A DNA stretch of 64,000 nt from Impatiens glandulifera (taxonomy: Eukaryota; Streptophyta; Magnoliopsida; Ericales; Balsaminaceae). The notes below the pieces were generated by a model. That model was not told the origin of the DNA, did no database searches, and worked only from the letters and a program-made list of their open reading frames with translations. Location of the stretch: assembly GCF_907164915.1 (NCBI RefSeq), contig NW_025919420.1:1-64000 (forward strand). Direction: 5' to 3'. Numbering within the stretch: position 1 is the first letter of the stretch; the number at the start of each line of letters is the position of its first letter. Position numbers and translations under genes: made by a program. Shown one piece after another: positions 48,551-59,869 of the stretch.

Positions 48551-49041
48551 TAATATATAAAAACGTAAAAAAAAATTACGGATAACATTTTTAATTTTAT
48601 TTTTAACCGTTTTAAATTTATGGGTGGTCAACCCACAATCCGACCCAAGTATTCATTTATTCAACATCATTATATATTAGTTAGTTAAAAAGTTAAACTT
48701 ATATTAATATTAAAACGTCCCGCATTTATCAAATTTGGTGTTGAATTTAAAATATAAAGTTAAAGAGTTGTACTTGTTTTTGTTAGGTTGCAAGTTCGAA
48801 ACATACTTCTAGCATTTTTAATTTTATTTTTAACCGTTTTAAATTTAAAAACGGGTCAACCCACAATCCGACCCAAGTATCCAAATTAACCACAGCTCTC
48901 GACCCGGCAATCCGGACACTTTAAAAATTAAGCATCATTATATATATATAGATTAGTTAGTTAAAAAGTTGAACTTATATTAATATTAAAACGTCCCGCA
49001 TTTATCAAATTTGGTGTTGAATTTAAAATATAAAAACTGTG

Positions 49042-49105
49042 TAGCCTAGTTGGTTAAAGAGTTGTACTTATTTTGATAGGTTGCAAGTTCGAAACATACC
49101 TCTAG
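49042..49105 (+). promoter_or_regulatory. tRNA-like A and B boxes inside Helitron units
   Basis: Plus-strand tagcctagttgg (A box) is followed about 35 nt later by aagttcgaaac (B box). Copies of the A box lie at 49042, 49335, 49628 and 49920; the outermost 3' unit (48681-48952) keeps the B box but has lost the A box. The pair resembles the pol III promoter of a tRNA or tRNA-derived SINE head captured by the Helitron. No complete tRNA cloverleaf can be drawn. Confidence 0.5.
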
Positions 49106-51484
49106 CATTTTTAATTTTATTTTTAACCGTTTTCAATTTAAAAACGGGTCAACCCACAATCCGACCCAAGTATCCAAATTAACCACAGCTCTCGACCCGG
49201 CAATCCGGACATTTTAAAAATTAAGCATCATTATATATATATAGATTAGTTAGTTAAAAAGTTGAACTTATATTAATATTAAAACGTCCCGCATTTATCA
49301 AATTTGGTGTTGAATTTAAAATATAAAAACTGTGTAGCCTAGTTGGTTAAAGAGTTGTACTTGTTTTGATAGGTTGCAAGTTCGAAACATACCTCTAGCA
49401 TTTTTAATTTTATTTTTAACCGTTTTCAATTTAAAAACGGGTCAACCCACAATCCGACCCAAGTATCCAAATTAACCACAGCTCTCGACCCGGCAATCCG
49501 GACACTTTAAAAATTAAGCATCATTATATATATATAGATTAGTTAATTAAAAAGTTGAACTTATATTAATATTAAAACGTCCCGCGTTTATCAAATTTGG
49601 TGTTGAATTTAAAATATAAAATCTTTGTAGCCTAGTTGGTTAAAGAGTTGTACTTGTTTTGATAGGTTGCAAGTTCGAAACATACCTCTAGCATTTTTAA
49701 TTTTATTTTTAACCGTTTTAAATTTTAAAATGGGTCAACCCACAATCCGACCCAAGTATCCAAATTAACCACAACTCTCGACCCGGCAATCCGGACACTT
49801 TAAAAATTAAGCATCATTATATATATATAGATTAGTTAGTTAAAAAGTTAACTTATATTAATATTAAAACGTCCCGCGTTTATCAAATTTGGTGTTGAAT
49901 TTAAAATATAAAATGTTTGTAGCCTAGTTGGTTAAAGAGTTGTACTTGTTTTGATAGGTTGCAAGTTCGAAACATACCTCTAGCATTTTTAATTTTATTT
50001 TAACCGTTTTAAATTTAAAAACGGGTCAACCCACAATCCGACCCAAGTATCCAAATTAACCACAGCTCTCGACCCGGCAATCCGGACACTTTAAAAATTA
50101 AGCATCATTATATATATATAGATTTGAATAACCCTGCACCAAACAAGATTGCATGAATAGACGTATTAAATGTACTCGAGTTTAAATGAGGTAAGTATGT
50201 AAGAATAGTGACCATTAAATACTATCTATCTATCCTATCATCTATCTATTTTATAATCTGTAATGTATGTAATGTGTATATGTCACGGCCTTTTTTTAAT
50301 AATAATAATAATAATAATTTTTTAATAGTACTGTGTTTGTTTTTTATTATCTTATTCTTATATTTTCTAATTATTTAAATCTAACATGAAATAGTATTAA
50401 TATCAATAATTAAAAACACAACATAAAATAACAAAGTACAAATTTATTTATATACTGTGACCTTGTTGGAACATTAATTTAATAAATACAAAATTAGGAG
50501 ACCTTATCTATCTTCCTCACGTGAAACTTGTTTCATTTTTTATTAAATTATCTTTCTATTACCTTATTTTTATTATTATTAAGGATGCAGCTAATTTATC
50601 TCATTTTTTGTTCACGTCTCTACAAAAAAACATAATAATTTGGTTTGGTTAGGATTATTCTTATTTCTTGCTAATTAATTTTAAATAATTTATCATTTAA
50701 TAATTAGTTAAATTATTAATTAAAATACAACCAAAATTAATTAAGGCATGTAGATTTGTTGTATGATGTATGGTTTAGATAATTTAATGTCACGACACAA
50801 AAATATTTCTTGTAATAGTAAGCACTGATATTTTAAAACGAATGAATTAAATTAAATTAAATTTATTTAAAATATTTACTTTATAGATTAAATAAGAAAT
50901 TTATCAAAATAATTAGTCTCCCATGAAATATGTTTTTATTTTAGTGTTTTCTAAATAATTTTTAGAAATTATTTGATTTTTTTTTTTAAATTTAATAGCT
51001 GAAATGAAAATAATAATATATGTTTTTATAATATAAAAGCTCATGATCAAACAAGATTTTAGGAGTTGATAATTGTTGATAAGAAAAAATAATACATATT
51101 CAAATAGTTAACAAATGACCTTAAATACACTCAATTAATTTAACAGAGGGGTATAAACTAAGGGAGGCTTGGGATTTTTTTTTTTTTTTTGGGTGATTAT
51201 TATATAAAATTTGTTTGTTAACAAAAAATCACATTTCTAAAGAGCTTGTTTGATCAGATTATTTTTCTAAATCTGTTTTTTTTGAAAAATATTATAGTTT
51301 ATACATACACATGTCACCAAATTGTCTCTTATAATAAATGTGTTTCTAGTTGGCCCAATACATTTCAGGACATCCCAAATATTCTTCCAATGGCTAGAGC
51401 CTCAATTAAATAAGTCCATTCAGTTTTTCTAATAATTCAGTTCACCCTGGTCCAATCATATAAATCCAACCCATTTATTTAATT

Positions 51485-51587
51485 TAAGAAAAATAATAAT
51501 AATTAACAACAAGATATATATAAACAGAACTAAAGAAAACAGTTCTCAACGAAATGCATATATCTTCTAGCCGTCTGCATTCCCTTT
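51485..51587 (+). repeat. ~110-bp dispersed repeat, copy 2
   Basis: Near-identical to 42368-42480 except for a missing segment (cgacaaaccat) before cttctagccgtc. The two diverge completely after gcattccctt. Confidence 0.7.
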
Positions 51588-52499
51588 TGATCAAGTATTA
51601 AAATATCCCTTCTGAATTTTAACAAATGTGGAGTCACATTCAATAATTAATTAAATAATTAAAATTTATTATACTAAGATATATGAGTTTATGAGATTAT
51701 AACTTATTTTAATTTTATAATTTTATTAGATTTTATTTTAAAAAAAAACATCACTTAAATTATGTAACTATATAATTGTTTATTATTTACTTCTTAAATT
51801 AACTTTATATTTAATAATATATATTAATTTAAAATAAATTTGAAGTAAGCTTTTGGAAATTATGGATTTTAGTAGATTAGTTTATTCTGGTAAGAATTAA
51901 GGCATTTGACCTATTTAAAAATGAATTGGATTTATATTATTGGACCAAAGATTGATATTTTGATGGACTTATTTATCACTTAGTGGCCCAAGACTAAAGG
52001 CAGCAAATAAGATAAATTAATAATGTCATTTTCTTTAATATATGTATTTGTAATATTTGTTTTAAAATAATATATTTTTTAAGCAGAATATTAATTTTAT
52101 TTAATTATTTGGTATTTTTAATAATTAATTACATGAAACAAAATTAATTATTATATTTGATTGCGTATCAAATATAATATTTTCAGAAAACCATATATAC
52201 ATATATTAAAAAGCCTATTTGAAAATGGGTTGCATTTTTATTATCTTCGTATTATTAATTTAAAAGAATAAAAACTTTTGGATATGATTCGATTCCTAAA
52301 TTCATGTTAGAAACTTAATTCAATCTATATATTAAAATAATTATTTATCTATTTTTATATTTAAAAGAATTATTTATTTATTTATATATTTATAAAAAAA
52401 TATTATTTAAAGAAATTATCTTATTTATTATTTATAATGTAAAAGAATTGTTTTATTTATTTATTTTTATATATAAAAGAAATTGATTTTATTTATTAT

Positions 52500-52800
52500 T
52501 TTGTATAAATTAGCTGAGCCACTGGAAACCTAAAGGCATTACTTTGTTTTATTAAAAGGATAGATAAATTAGCTGAGTCAGGTTTTTATTTTTTATTTAT
52601 TTTTTTGAATAAATTAACTGGCCCAACTGAAACCCCAAATCTCCAAGACTTTGTTTTATTAGATGGATGATAAATTAACTGGGTTTATTATTATTATTTA
52701 TTTTTAAACAGAAGAGGCCCACAAATTGTTTAAATAAAGTATTCTGACTCAGAATACTTTATTTCAAAACAAACCTGATCCATTATATATATTTTTGTTG
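52500..52800 (-). repeat. Dispersed repeat family, copy 3 (inverted, partly tandem)
   Basis: In reverse complement the words gttaatttat and ctatcc/catccat followed by taataaaacaaagt occur twice, with gagatttgggg between. It matches the family at 2878 and 21105. Confidence 0.45.
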
Positions 52801-52922
52801 GGGCTTACATCTTATTCTTTATTTTATTTCTAAGCAAGCCCGGGATCCATTATTTATTTATTTATAATTGGGCCTAAATGCAAGCATAGTCCAAAATTAT
52901 TGTTTGTTTACATGTTGATTAA

Positions 52923-52925
<3 letters not shown>

Positions 52926-52989
<64 letters not shown>
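52926..52989. repeat. (TA)n microsatellite
   Basis: About 30 uninterrupted TA units. Self-complementary and prone to length change. Confidence 0.95.
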
Positions 52990-52993
<4 letters not shown>

Positions 52994-53004
52994 GAGGAGT
53001 GACA

Positions 53005-53150
53005 TAGAGAGGGAATGACGTGGTATCACTTCATTGGTTATTGGTTGGAAAATGTAAAAGTAGGAGGAAAGAGAGAAAAAAGAGAAATTATTTGATTTTT
53101 TCAGCGAATAAGATTATGCCACGTCATTCCCTCACCAAATTCCCTCACCT
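53005..53150. mobile_element. Small MITE-like inverted repeat
   Basis: Left gagggaatgacgtgg (from about 53010) and right ccacgtcattccctc (ending about 53133) are perfect 15-bp complements around about 95 bp. A shorter ttccctcacc repeat follows. No target duplication found; it could be a fragment of a larger element that includes the (TA)n run. Confidence 0.4.
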
Positions 53151-53463
53151 TATCATTTCTCTATAGCTTAGATCAGTCATTTATTATTTAATTGTGATTA
53201 GATTACTCTTCATGCACAAAAAAATGAAAAAATGTTAGCTCAATATTTTCTATTGTTGACATCTTTTTTTATTTATGATTATTTGTCATTTAATTATTAT
53301 ATAAACTAAAATTTGTTCCAAATATATATATTTTTTTTGTTAACATTAACTACACTTTTAAATTAGAACATTCTTAAATAGAATTGAATTTATTTTTTTT
53401 AGGTAAGATTCTACTACTTAAATTATTCTAATGGGTTAGTTATACAGTTATATTAATGTTATT

Positions 53464-54100
53464 CAATTTTTCCAATGTCATTTCGTTGACATTTATCAAG
53501 AAATCCTAGAAATTATATTCAAGTATTTATGAAGTTCATAAATTGTAAACTTATTTTATGTTGACCCTTCTATTAGATGTGTTTTATTTACTAAGTTTAA
53601 TTGAATTTAAAAGCTTATTGTTATGGTGAAAATTGTGGATTCATTGTTTAAATATTAGTTTTAAGATTTTGTTTTTCATAATTTTCAAATATTAAAATTA
53701 GACGGATCGTATTGAAGAGAATGATAATTTGAAATTAAAAATGTTAAAAAAAAATTTGAAAAAATAATAATTTAAAAATAGCTATAAAGGTTAGCTAAAC
53801 AATAGTGTTATATTGGCTTAATTATTTTAATTTTAACTGTGCCAAAAATGCTAAAATAAATAAATCGGATTTTTGTAGTGTAAAATGGTTAGAGAATCAA
53901 TTGATAAATGTGTATTTCATTACTACCACCAAACTTTTTAAAATTTAACAAATAAACATGGCTTCGTGAAACAAACATGGGATGAAAAACCATATAATAT
54001 ATGAAGACAATAGAGCATACATGAATACAAATGTCATCCATAAAGTAACATCACACAATAATGAATTTTTAAAACAAGAAATAGATCATACAATAACTTG
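53464..54100. repeat. ~640-bp direct duplication, copy A (copy B: 54565-55199)
   Basis: Shared landmarks in the same order: cgttgacatttatcaagaaa, cttctattagatgtgtttta, aatattagttttaa, ccaaaaat, aataaataaatc, tgaaacaaacat and catcacacaataat. Identity is roughly 80% by eye. The 465 bp between the copies (54101-54564) are unrelated. Either an old segmental duplication or two decayed LTRs of a very short element; no primer site or TG...CA ends were found. Confidence 0.7.
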
Positions 54101-54564
54101 AATATTGAAAGCTGCAAGAGATCATACAAAATAACCTGAATTTTTGAAAGCTACAAAAGGTCCATACATATTTTCCTAAATCTAGTAACTGAAGAGCATA
54201 CGTGGAATCATTTCAATACATGGGTGTAATGGATGCACTTAACTTTATCTTCTTCTCTATTTCTAAGTAATATAAAATTAAGATTCTAATGTCAGCCACC
54301 ATCCTCTCAACTCATCTAAAATGTCATATTTATTGAGTAGACATTTAATTACGACACCATTATTGAACTTTATACTACGTTCACAGTTTATATAACTTCC
54401 ATAAAGCACTTGAATAAAACATCGACGACTTAAAAAACATCCCCGGATCGCATATAACTATCGCAAATCTCTGCCTACGTCGTCGTCGAGGGAAATTTAG
54501 AGTCACTCTAATGATAGGAAATCAGTACATAACAACAAAATCACTCATTGAAGTAGTTGTTTAA

Positions 54565-55199
54565 CAAGTTTTTTCAATGTCATCTCGTTGACATTTATCA
54601 AGAAATCCTAGTAATTATATTCTAAGTAATTTATGAATTCCATAGATCCTAAACTTAGATTATATTAGCCCTTCTATTAGATGTGTTTTATTTACTAACT
54701 TTAATTGAATTTAAAAGTTTAATGTTATGTTGAGAAATATGGGTTTATTTATTAAATATTAGTTTTAAAATTTTGTTTTTCATAGTTTTCTATATTGGGA
54801 TTAGACTAATTGTATTGAAGAGAAAAATAAAATAAAAAAGAAAGTGCTAAAAAAATAAAAAATAATAATTTAAAAATAACTATAAAGAAAAATAAATATA
54901 TTGGCAGTGATTATTTTAATTTTAGTTGCGCCAAAAATATTACAAATAAATAAATCACATTTCTTGTACGTGTGTGATTGGTAGAAAAATTGAACTACTC
55001 AATTGATATATGTGTATTTCACAATTTCCACCAAACTTCTTAAATTTAGCAAATAAACATGTCTTCTTGAAACAAACATTGGATGAAAAATCATATCATA
55101 TAGGGAGACAAGAAATGATACATGAATACAAATGACTTTCGTAAAAGTATCATCACACAATAATTTGATTTTTTTAAAACAAGAAAATGAACCATACCA
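54565..55199. repeat. ~640-bp direct duplication, copy B
   Basis: Ends about 30 bp before the COAD pseudogene exon, so this duplication replaces the DNA where the missing 5' exons of that gene would be expected. Confidence 0.7.
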
Positions 55200-55232
55200 T
55201 ACCTCAATTTGGTTCTCAAATTCATTCTCCAG

Positions 55233-55721
55233 TATGCTCATCTGATAGAACCCATTGGAAAAAGGATGCGGAATGTAATAGATTACATTAAGGTTTGTAA
55301 CAACAACAACTTTATTATGTATCTTATTGTTGTTGTAAATAATAATCATTATGATATAGTCTATCAATCAGGGTTGTTAGTTCAGACTGAACCTATCGAA
55401 GACCCTTATAGTCCTTCAATTGTTGACGAAAAACTAGAAGCCATTATTGTGAGGTTAGATATTCTATGTTCATGAGTAAATATAATGTTTCATAAACAAC
55501 TAACTAAAAGTATGTTTTTTGATTGGTACATGTATAGTAAGGAAACGCTACGAGGCGGGCTAGCTGTCAACAAGAAGAGAGGCGAAAAAGGTTTTTCCCA
55601 ACTTAAGGTTGAAGTCGTTGATCTAGTGTCTGAAGAAGGAACAACAACGGGAAAGAAGCTGAGTTCTTCTACCCTAAGGAGGCGCGAAGCAGAAAAGCTT
55701 GAGAAAGATCAACAAGTATAA
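55233..55721 (+). pseudogene. COAD: Phosphopantetheine adenylyltransferase (CoaD-type) pseudogene, 5'-truncated
   Basis: The plant enzyme makes dephospho-CoA from ATP and 4'-phosphopantetheine, the fourth step of coenzyme A synthesis. Three exons are readable. Exon a (55233-55292, after an AG acceptor): HLIEPI.KRMRNV.DYIK. Intron 55293-55359. Exon b (55360-55453): [20 protein letters not shown] and LEAIIV. Intron 55454-55537. Exon c (55538-55721): [31 protein letters not shown], then [15 protein letters not shown] and a stop. The nucleotide-binding N-terminus with the family's HxGH motif is absent upstream. The start of exon b is one base short of the frame (tctatcaatcaggg), so it is frameshifted. 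Introns are retained, so this is a gene relic, not a retrocopy. Confidence 0.88.
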
Positions 55722-55971
55722 GTTATAAGCAGAAAAGTTTGAGAAATATATTGTCATGAATTCCTTTGAGGTGAAATGAAACGGTTGGAGTGGGACAGGA
55801 TTACTGCAAAAAGGAAAACCGGGAGAATATTTAGTAATGAACGAACTCAGTTCCTAGAACAACAACAGAGAAAAAGGCTTACGGTCGTGGCCCTGGGTAT
55901 CCTTCCCATTCATATGATTAGACAAAATAACTATTTGCAACATGAAAGTGTCTATAAAAGTGTCTCTGCAC
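55722..55971 (+). other. 3' flank of the COAD pseudogene
   Basis: Probably former 3' untranslated region and downstream DNA; gcagaaaagttt-like words repeat the end of exon c (55690 and 55730). An open frame at 55776-55988 has no recognisable motif. Interrupted at 55971 by copia-3. Confidence 0.5.
55967..55971. repeat. Target-site duplication tgcac, left copy (right: 60856-60860)
   Basis: Perfect 5-bp direct repeat flanking copia-3. Confidence 0.95.
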
Positions 55972-56281
55972 TGTTAGCCCAGAAATAGAATCACTCACAA
56001 AACTTTGAGAAAATATCTATAAAATCTTAAAAAAACGATTACAAGAGTTATTATCTCTCTCTTATTTTTCTTTCTCTAATGAGATCAACATACACTTTAT
56101 TTATACTAAAATAAAAAAAACTCTTAATTTTTTAATTTAATGAAATTTATTGAAAATATTCTATTTTCCTCATTATTGCAAATATTTTGTTTTCCTCATC
56201 ATTGCAAATCTGCTGTTTTCCTCATTAATGCAGATCTTCCATTTATTTGTAAACGTTGTAACAGCCAGGAGTAATACAACA
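55972..56281 (-). repeat. Copia-3 3' LTR
   Basis: 310 bp, tgttagccca...atacaaca in plus reading. Confidence 0.95.
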
Positions 56282-56294
56282 TTCTCCCCCTTAG
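56282..56294 (-). promoter_or_regulatory. Copia-3 polypurine tract
   Basis: Minus-strand ctaagggggagaa directly against the 3' LTR, starting at the pol stop codon. Confidence 0.85.
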
Positions 56295-58963
56295 TCCTGG
56301 CATGGTTCGAGATCACGAACACCGATTAGGTGTCGCATCATCACCAGTTTTGATGCTGACAAAGCTTTCGTAAGTATGTCGGCCTTCTGTTCATTCGTTC
56401 GAACAAACTCTACCTTGATTTGACTTCCTTCAACACACTCTCGAATGAAATGATATTTCGTGTCGATGTGTTTGCTACGACCATGAAAAACTGGGTTTTT
56501 CATGAGTGCAAGTGCAGACTTGTTGTCAACGTAGAGTTTCACTGCCTTAGGTTTCGAACCACTTAGTTCAAAAAACAATGATTTCAACCAAAGTGCTAGA
56601 CACGCTGCCGCTGCTGCAGCCATGAACTCTGTTTCACATGAGGATAATGCCACTGTTTTCTGTTTCTGGGAGTTCCACGAAACAAGACTATCGTTAATGT
56701 AGAACGCCATGCCCCCCGTACTTTTCCGGTCATCTAGGTCACCTGCGAGATCACTATCAGAGTAACCCACTATTTCCTCGTCACCGCCTCCTTTTCGAAA
56801 CACTAGACCTAAGTGTATAGTGCCTTGAAGGTATCGAAGCACCTGCTTCACTGCCTTGTGATGTATCTCAGTTGGCCTCTCCATGAATCTACTGACAACA
56901 CCAACAACATAAGAAAGATCTGGTCTTGTATGAAGGAGATATCGCAGACAACCAATGACTCTTCGATATTCAGTTGCATCAATCGGTTGTCCTTCGGGAT
57001 CCTTATAGAGTTGAGCCCTATGCTCCATTGGTGCCTTTGTTGAGTTACAATCAAGCATTCCAAATTGGTTCAGCACCTTTTTGGCATATGTTGTCTGCTT
57101 GATCGATACACCTCCTTCGAACTGATCTACCTCGATTCCAAGGTAGTATGAAAGCAATCCGAGATCACTCATCTCGAACTCCCCCATTATCTGCTTTTTG
57201 AAAAGTTTGACACCCTTTGGATCTCCACCTGTTAAAATAAGATCATCCACGTAAATACCAACAATAATTCGGGTATTACCGTTGCCTCTTGTGTACACCG
57301 CTTGCTCCTGTGTACACTTTTCGAAGCCCATTTTCTTCAAACTTTTGTCCAACTTTATATTCCACGCACGAGGAGCTTGCCTTAGGCCATACAATGCCTT
57401 TTTTAATTTAAGCACCATATTCTCCTTCCCTGTTGCCTTGAATCCTTCCGGTTGAGTTACGTACACTTCCTCTTCCAATTCTCCATTGAGAAAAGCTGAC
57501 TTTACATCGAGATGATAAATTTTCCAACCACAATTGGCTGCCAAGGCAAGAATGACTCGAATTGTGTCCATTCGAGCAACTGGAGCGAAGGTTTCTTCGA
57601 AGTCAATACCTTGTCGTTGCACATATCCCTTTGCAACTAAACGAGCTTTGTGTTGGATCACCTCACTATCTGAGTTTTTCTTGAGCTTAAATACCCATTT
57701 GAGTCCAATTACCTTGTGTCCGACTGGCAATGGAACGAGAGACCACGTCTCATTCTTCTCGATGGCTTCAATTTCTTTAGTCATTGCTTTTTCCCATTGT
57801 GGTTGTCCAACCGCTTCATTGTAGCAAGATGGTTCCTCCGTCTGTGCTAACATCAAGTCTTCAAAATCAAGTGTCACTCGAGGTGTTTCTTCCAAGATAT
57901 CGGTCATGTTCTTGTATCGAACAGGTCCTTCATCACTCCCAATGTGTCCACCTGACCATGGAGTGGGTAAACCATCGCCTTGGTCTGTTTGTTCAGTCAC
58001 TTGCTCGAGCTGTGGAGGATTCGAGACAGCCTCTTGGAACATTTCTGAAGTATACTGTCCTCTTGTCGATCCACTCTCAAATGGGAACGTTCGAATTCCA
58101 ACATGCTCGTGATTAACCTCTTCGTAAACTTTGAAGGGTTGATCACTCTTTTCATTTTTCCAATCCCATGCTGCACTTTTTTCGAATACAACGTCACGAC
58201 TCACATGGATCTTGTCATTTTGTGGTTTGAGCAACCTGTGTGCCTTACTTCCTTCTTCGATACCTAAATAGACAAACGACTGACTTCTGTCATCTAACTT
58301 TTTCAGATGGGGAGTGGTCACCTTGGCATGCGCAGTACACCCAAAAACACGAAGGTGCGCTAGGTGTGGCTTCATTCCAGTCCACATCTCAAATGGAGTT
58401 TTGTCTCGAACAGCTTTGGTTGGAACCCGGTTGAGAAGATAGACTGCATGACGAACTGCCTCCCCCCAATACTTGCTCGGGACTGCCATGCTTTTGAGCA
58501 ACGACCTAGCCATGGCCATCACTGTTCGATTACGCCTCTCCACCACACCATTTTGTTGAGGAGAGTATGGTGCTGTGAATTGTCGCTCGATCCCTGCTTC
58601 TTCACACATCTCTCTAAATTCCCTCGAGAAGAATTCACCTCCTCTATCTGAACGAAGGACTTTGATTCGAAGTCCGGTCACATTCTCGACCAATTGCTTC
58701 GTCTTCTTAAACGAAGAGCATGCTTCGTCCTTTGTTTTCAACATATGGAGCCACGTCCACCTGGAATTATCATCAACAATCAGCATGAAGTATCGATTTC
58801 CTCCTGGGGTTGATGGCGTGATTGGCCCACATAAGTCAATGTGCAACAATTCGTGTGGCTTTTTCGCTCGAAACTTGGCTTCTAACGCAAACGGTTGTCT
58901 CGTTTGTTTTGCAACTAGGCATGTTCGACAAAGTTGTTTTGGAGGAGAAATTTTTTGGAACAC
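56291..58963 (-). pseudogene. Copia-3 integrase, reverse transcriptase and RNase H (890 codons)
   Basis: Long open frame with [14 protein letters not shown] (integrase zinc finger end), [17 protein letters not shown] and [16 protein letters not shown] (integrase triad), RT motifs [16 protein letters not shown] [18 protein letters not shown] and [10 protein letters not shown], then RNase [32 protein letters not shown] and DNKSAL. All catalytic residues look intact. It lacks its own start: the upstream frame ends in a shift at a T-run (58951-58956), so it could only be made if that indel is not real or is bypassed. Confidence 0.93.
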
Positions 58964-59132
58964 CAGCAGCCATTCCCTTATTTATGAGGGACTTTAGTGC
59001 TTGGAAGTTAACATGACCGAGACGAGCGTGCCATAACCATGCTGGATCTTCAAGATTAGCTAAAAGACAAACCGTTTTTGCTAATTTCAAGCAAATTTGA
59101 TATAGTCGATTATGCGTTCGTCTCACTTTCAT
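58836..59132 (-). pseudogene. Copia-3 pre-integrase segment
   Basis: Contains [21 protein letters not shown], the conserved GAG-pre-integrase histidine pair, after VRRTHNRLYQI. Separated from protease by a frameshift near 59130 and from integrase by the shift at 58951-58956. Confidence 0.9.
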
Positions 59133-59869
59133 GATAAGAATGAAGGGTTATTAGCGAAGACTTCAAGCTCTTCTCCATCCATCACCACCCTGTGACCTGT
59201 CTCGATAAGTTGCCCGAGACTCACTAGATTACTTTTTAAAGAAGGAATGAAAAAAACTCCCTCGAGAAGCCACTGGTCGCCATTTTTGCATTCGAACATG
59301 ATAGAACCTTTACCACAAATTTGTATCGTGGAACCATCTCCGAACTTCACCTTTCCAGTGACTGCCTCGTCTAGTTCAAAGAACTTCTCTTTATCGCCAG
59401 TCATGTGATTGCTAGCGCCATTGTCCAAGAACCAAGCATCTCTTGATGTCTCATCGTTCTTAGCTTCTAGAATTTCTGGAGTCAGCTTCATTTCATTCAG
59501 CATGAGAACATTGATTGGAGGAATCTCCTCCGAGATTGCCATAAGTAATGCTGGTTCGACGTTGTCTGCGTGGGTAAAGTGTGATACCTCGTTCTTCTTT
59601 GCTCGACATTGTGTTGAGTAATGTCCCATCTCGTTGCAATTAAAACAACGAATGTGACTCTTGTCTCGAGGAGCTCCTCGACCACCTGAACCACCTTCTT
59701 TGTCTTTTCGAGATGGTGCTCCTCGGCCTCCTCTCCCTTGGCCTCTACCTCGGGTTCTACCTCCTTGACCACGGGTCCCACTATCTGTGGAATCCTTTTT
59801 CCACTGGTTCAATGAGTCTTCCTCGTCCTTTTTAAACCGTGCCTTCCACTCCTCCTGAGTGAGTAGCAC
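59129..59869 (-). pseudogene. Copia-3 nucleocapsid and protease segment
   Basis: Arg/Gly-rich RGQGRGGRGAPSRK run, then one zinc knuckle CFNCNEMGHYSTQC, then protease LDNGASNHMTGD (Asn in place of the usual Ser in the D-S/T-G site), then SLKSNLVSLGQLIETG. Out of frame with Gag upstream because of a nine-T run at 59898-59906. Confidence 0.92.

Larger units (their letters stand above)
48519..50122 (-). mobile_element. Non-autonomous Helitron with tandem 5' ends
   Basis: On the minus strand the element starts TCTATATATATATAATGATG (50122) and ends with a hairpin (ctcgtgcaaatgcacggg) followed by ctaaatgCTAG (48519). It sits between host A and T, as Helitrons do, with no target duplication. No Rep/helicase is encoded. 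The body is a tandem array of about 293-bp segments, each ending in its own copy of the 5' terminus: 49832-50122, 49539-49831, 49246-49538, 48953-49245 and a shorter, diverged 48681-48952, plus a degenerate sixth near 48570-48680. There is only one 3' end. Confidence 0.85.
50123..52925. other. A/T-rich intergenic DNA with dispersed repeats
   Basis: No gene seen. Holds repeat copies at 51419-51475 (matching 18305-18360), 51485-51587 (matching 42368-42480) and 52500-52800 (inverted copy of the 2878/21105 family). Confidence 0.55.

Noticed and set aside
48148..48631. Minus-strand ORFs with long GEGEGE or GRGRGR runs
   Set aside because: Pure translation of the (CCCTCT)n microsatellite with random flanks.
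49042..49105. Genuine tRNA gene
   Set aside because: Only A and B boxes match; acceptor and anticodon stems cannot be paired.
53464..55199. Complete LTR retrotransposon
   Set aside because: No TG...CA ends, primer site, polypurine tract or flanking duplication could be found.
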